DNA of 5,334 bases from Planctomycetales bacterium (GTDB lineage Bacteria; Planctomycetota; Phycisphaerae; SM23-33): NCBI GenBank assembly GCA_030631125.1, contig DAOVLS010000198.1, positions 1-5,334 on the forward strand, written 5' to 3'. This document shows positions 4,167-5,334 of this stretch, piece by piece (the first letter of the stretch is position 1; each line of letters opens with the position of its first letter). The notes under the pieces are model-generated. The model ran no database searches and was not told the DNA's origin. It saw nothing but the letters and a program-made list of their open reading frames with translations. Made by a program: the position numbers and the translations under genes.

Positions 4167-5334
4167 CAAATATCCATGTCGTCGTCTATGACGTTGCCTG
4201 GCGTGCCGATAAAATTGTGAGCGTTGGCACCAAGGCCATCAGCGTCGTTCGTGGCGTTGTTCATCAGGCAATGAGCGACAACAACGTCTTGACCGGCAGC
4301 GGCATTTACCGGAATACCCGTTCCGCCTTGAAGCACCAGGAGAATAGATTTGAGAATTTTGCAAAGGCTATCATTCAGCATCAGACAATGTTCGCCAGTC
4401 GCCGTAACCTCAAGAACGCAATCCTCTATCGCAGCACCAGTCAGGTGCATCGGTTTAGGCATGGCCGTGCAACGACATCTGACGAGTCGACCGGAGTTTA
4501 TGCTGGCAGTATTGCCACCACCAAACGACCTTCCAGTCGCTACACAATCTTCTGCATAGCCACTGAATACTGCACCGGCTCCTCCGCTAACATAGCCTGC
4601 AAAACAATCCGCACCACCCTGACAGCGATACGCCTTACCGCTGAATTCCTTTTTTGTTGCGAAACTTCGGTCTCCACCGATGCAGTCATAAAATGTCCCG
4701 CTGCAAGCACCACCAACAGCAGTACAACCCCCGAACGATTCTTCCCCGCCGGTACAATGGTCGAACGTGCCACCTACATCTATGCCGCTTGCATCTCCGC
4801 CGAACGAGTTTGTCCCAGCAGTACAATATCGCATCGTTGCCGACATGATGCCATTTATAGCCATCCGCCAACTAAAATTGCCCCCTTCGCAGAACTCCCA
4901 AAGACCTGCAATTGAGCCTTCGCCCGCGCCTATTCTGTCATTAACGCCATAGTTGCGAATGTAGCGATACTCTGAAGCGGAATTGTCAATCGCGGCAAGA
5001 ACTAATGCATAGGATAATGTGCCAGTTTGCTTGACAGTGAAGTTCGACAACCGAATGTCCTCGGCTGTTTGGTACAACGTATGACCTGTAACAACAACTG
5101 TACTACTTCTCGTTATCAGCACATCATCGGGCGATGCCCCCATACCGTCCAAGTCAACAAACTCGCCGTCCAGTGTCAGCAAGGGAACGCCTATCGGAGG
5201 AGCGAGATTTGTAGGGACCAACGTGGCATTAGCACCGGACCCGTCGCTTCCAGCAGCCAAGGCAACCCCTGACAACGCCATTGCCGGACCGCTGGCAAGA
5301 ACTGCTGTTTTTATCTGGTTCGCGGTACTGACAA
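4166..5334 (-). CDS. Beta-helix-like repeat protein with CxGGxxSF repeats (5' end missing)
   Basis: The frame is open to the window edge, so the true start is outside and at least 388 residues are encoded here. Residues are numbered from the Met at 5281. The N-terminal part (1-120) is beta-rich (GVPLLTLDGEFVDLDG; TVVVTGHTLYQT; IRLSNFTVKQTG; YRYIRNYG). From about 129 to 290 there is a repeat with Cys at 131, 153, 176, 200, 220, 246, 269 and 288 (spacing 19-26). The clearest units are CEGGNFSW, CTAGTNSF, CTGGEESF, CIGGDRSF, CQGGADCF and CVATGRSF, usually preceded by S/G-G-x-A/F. One coil of a right-handed beta-helix is about this long, so a stacked parallel beta-solenoid with a Cys ladder and a Gly-Gly turn is likely. 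In the phage context it would be a tail spike, fibre or other receptor-facing protein, although no enzyme motif is visible. The C-terminus ends GNVIDDDMDI. Its stop overlaps the next start (TGATG). Confidence 0.82.
   Translation of the reverse strand, partial: VSTANQIKTAVLASGPAMALSGVALAAGSDGSGANATLVPTNLAPPIGVPLLTLDGEFVDLDGMGASPDDVLITRSSTVVVTGHTLYQTAEDIRLSNFTVKQTGTLSYALVLAAIDNSASEYRYIRNYGVNDRIGAGEGSIAGLWEFCEGGNFSWRMAINGIMSATMRYCTAGTNSFGGDASGIDVGGTFDHCTGGEESFGGCTAVGGACSGTFYDCIGGDRSFATKKEFSGKAYRCQGGADCFAGYVSGGAGAVFSGYAEDCVATGRSFGGGNTASINSGRLVRCRCTAMPKPMHLTGAAIEDCVLEVTATGEHCLMLNDSLCKILKSILLVLQGGTGIPVNAAAGQDVVVAHCLMNNATNDADGLGANAHNFIGTPGNVIDDDMDI
4412..4897 (-). repeat. Degenerate amino-acid repeat region (CxGGxxSF coils)
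   Basis: This is the coding stretch for residues 129-290 of the beta-helix-like protein. Six clear and about two decayed copies of a 19-26-residue unit are present. The copies are conserved as protein (C, GG, SF) but poorly as DNA, which points to old duplication under structural selection, not recent expansion. Confidence 0.75.

Larger units (their letters stand above)
390..5334 (-). mobile_element. Probable phage or prophage accessory/late region (partial)
   Basis: Nine co-directional, tightly packed minus-strand genes fill this stretch. They include a beta-helix-like repeat protein, fibronectin-III-like and small Cys-rich appendage-type proteins, a lipoprotein, a short two-helix membrane protein and a solitary D12 adenine methyltransferase. 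Start/stop overlaps of 1-17 nt and this mixture are typical of phage late or accessory regions. No hallmark gene (terminase, portal, capsid, integrase) lies in the window, so the phage origin is inferred from style. The right boundary is outside the window. The left boundary may be just beyond the methyltransferase, where repeat-rich non-coding DNA begins. A bacterial surface-protein island is the main alternative. Confidence 0.55.

Noticed and set aside
4166..5334. Diversity-generating retroelement target
   Set aside because: No reverse transcriptase or template repeat is visible, and the repeats differ at conserved structural positions without an adenine-biased pattern that I can show.
1..5334. 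tRNA, rRNA or other structured RNA genes
   Set aside because: Scanning both strands showed no cloverleaf with a TTC-type T-arm or rRNA-like conserved stretch.

Overview
This window looks like the late, accessory end of a bacteriophage or prophage genome. All nine genes I support lie on the minus strand, so transcription runs from high to low coordinates, and a roughly 390-base non-coding, repeat-laden stretch follows at the left. No integrase, terminase, capsid or portal gene is visible, so the phage call rests on gene style and order: a partial beta-helix-like repeat protein, small coupled appendage-type genes, a lipoprotein, a small two-helix membrane protein and an orphan DNA adenine methyltransferase. 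The lipoprotein signal implies a host with an outer membrane. The short tandem patches in the left end (GGGACTTGG, AACCAGTC, AATCCGC) resemble dispersed intergenic repeats I associate from memory with environmental Planctomycetota. That assignment is low confidence and needs a database search.

Layout in transcription order. (1) 5334-4166: 3' part of a large secreted or virion-type protein whose 5' end is outside the window. Its centre has about six to eight turns of a Cys-x-Gly-Gly-x-x-Ser-Phe repeat, 19-26 residues apart. (2) 4166-4044: a 40-residue gene. (3) 4051-3458: a two-domain fibronectin-III-like protein. (4) 3461-2967: a 164-residue protein with a WKYAWSEV motif and a C-terminal CGSC. 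(5) 2967-2509: a 152-residue Cys-rich protein opening with CCCGPCVDC. Genes 1-5 are joined by start/stop overlaps of 1, 8, 4 and 1 nt and look like one translationally coupled cassette. (6) 2401-1931: a 156-residue lipoprotein, overlapping by 17 nt with (7) 1947-1663, a 94-residue soluble protein. (8) 1586-1368: a 72-residue two-helix membrane protein, holin-like. (9) 1226-390: a D12-class adenine methyltransferase, followed by a terminator-like hairpin.

Genes 1-5 probably build or decorate an exposed appendage (fibre, spike or baseplate proteins). Genes 6-8 may be an envelope or lysis group, and the methyltransferase may protect phage DNA from host restriction. The least explained items are the CxGGxxSF repeat protein, the Cys-rich neighbour pair, the 40-residue gene and several exact palindromes or phased repeats between genes. 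Base composition varies strongly: 120-base samples that I counted range from 37 % GC in the Cys-rich gene to 66 % in the fibronectin-like gene, which suggests a mosaic.
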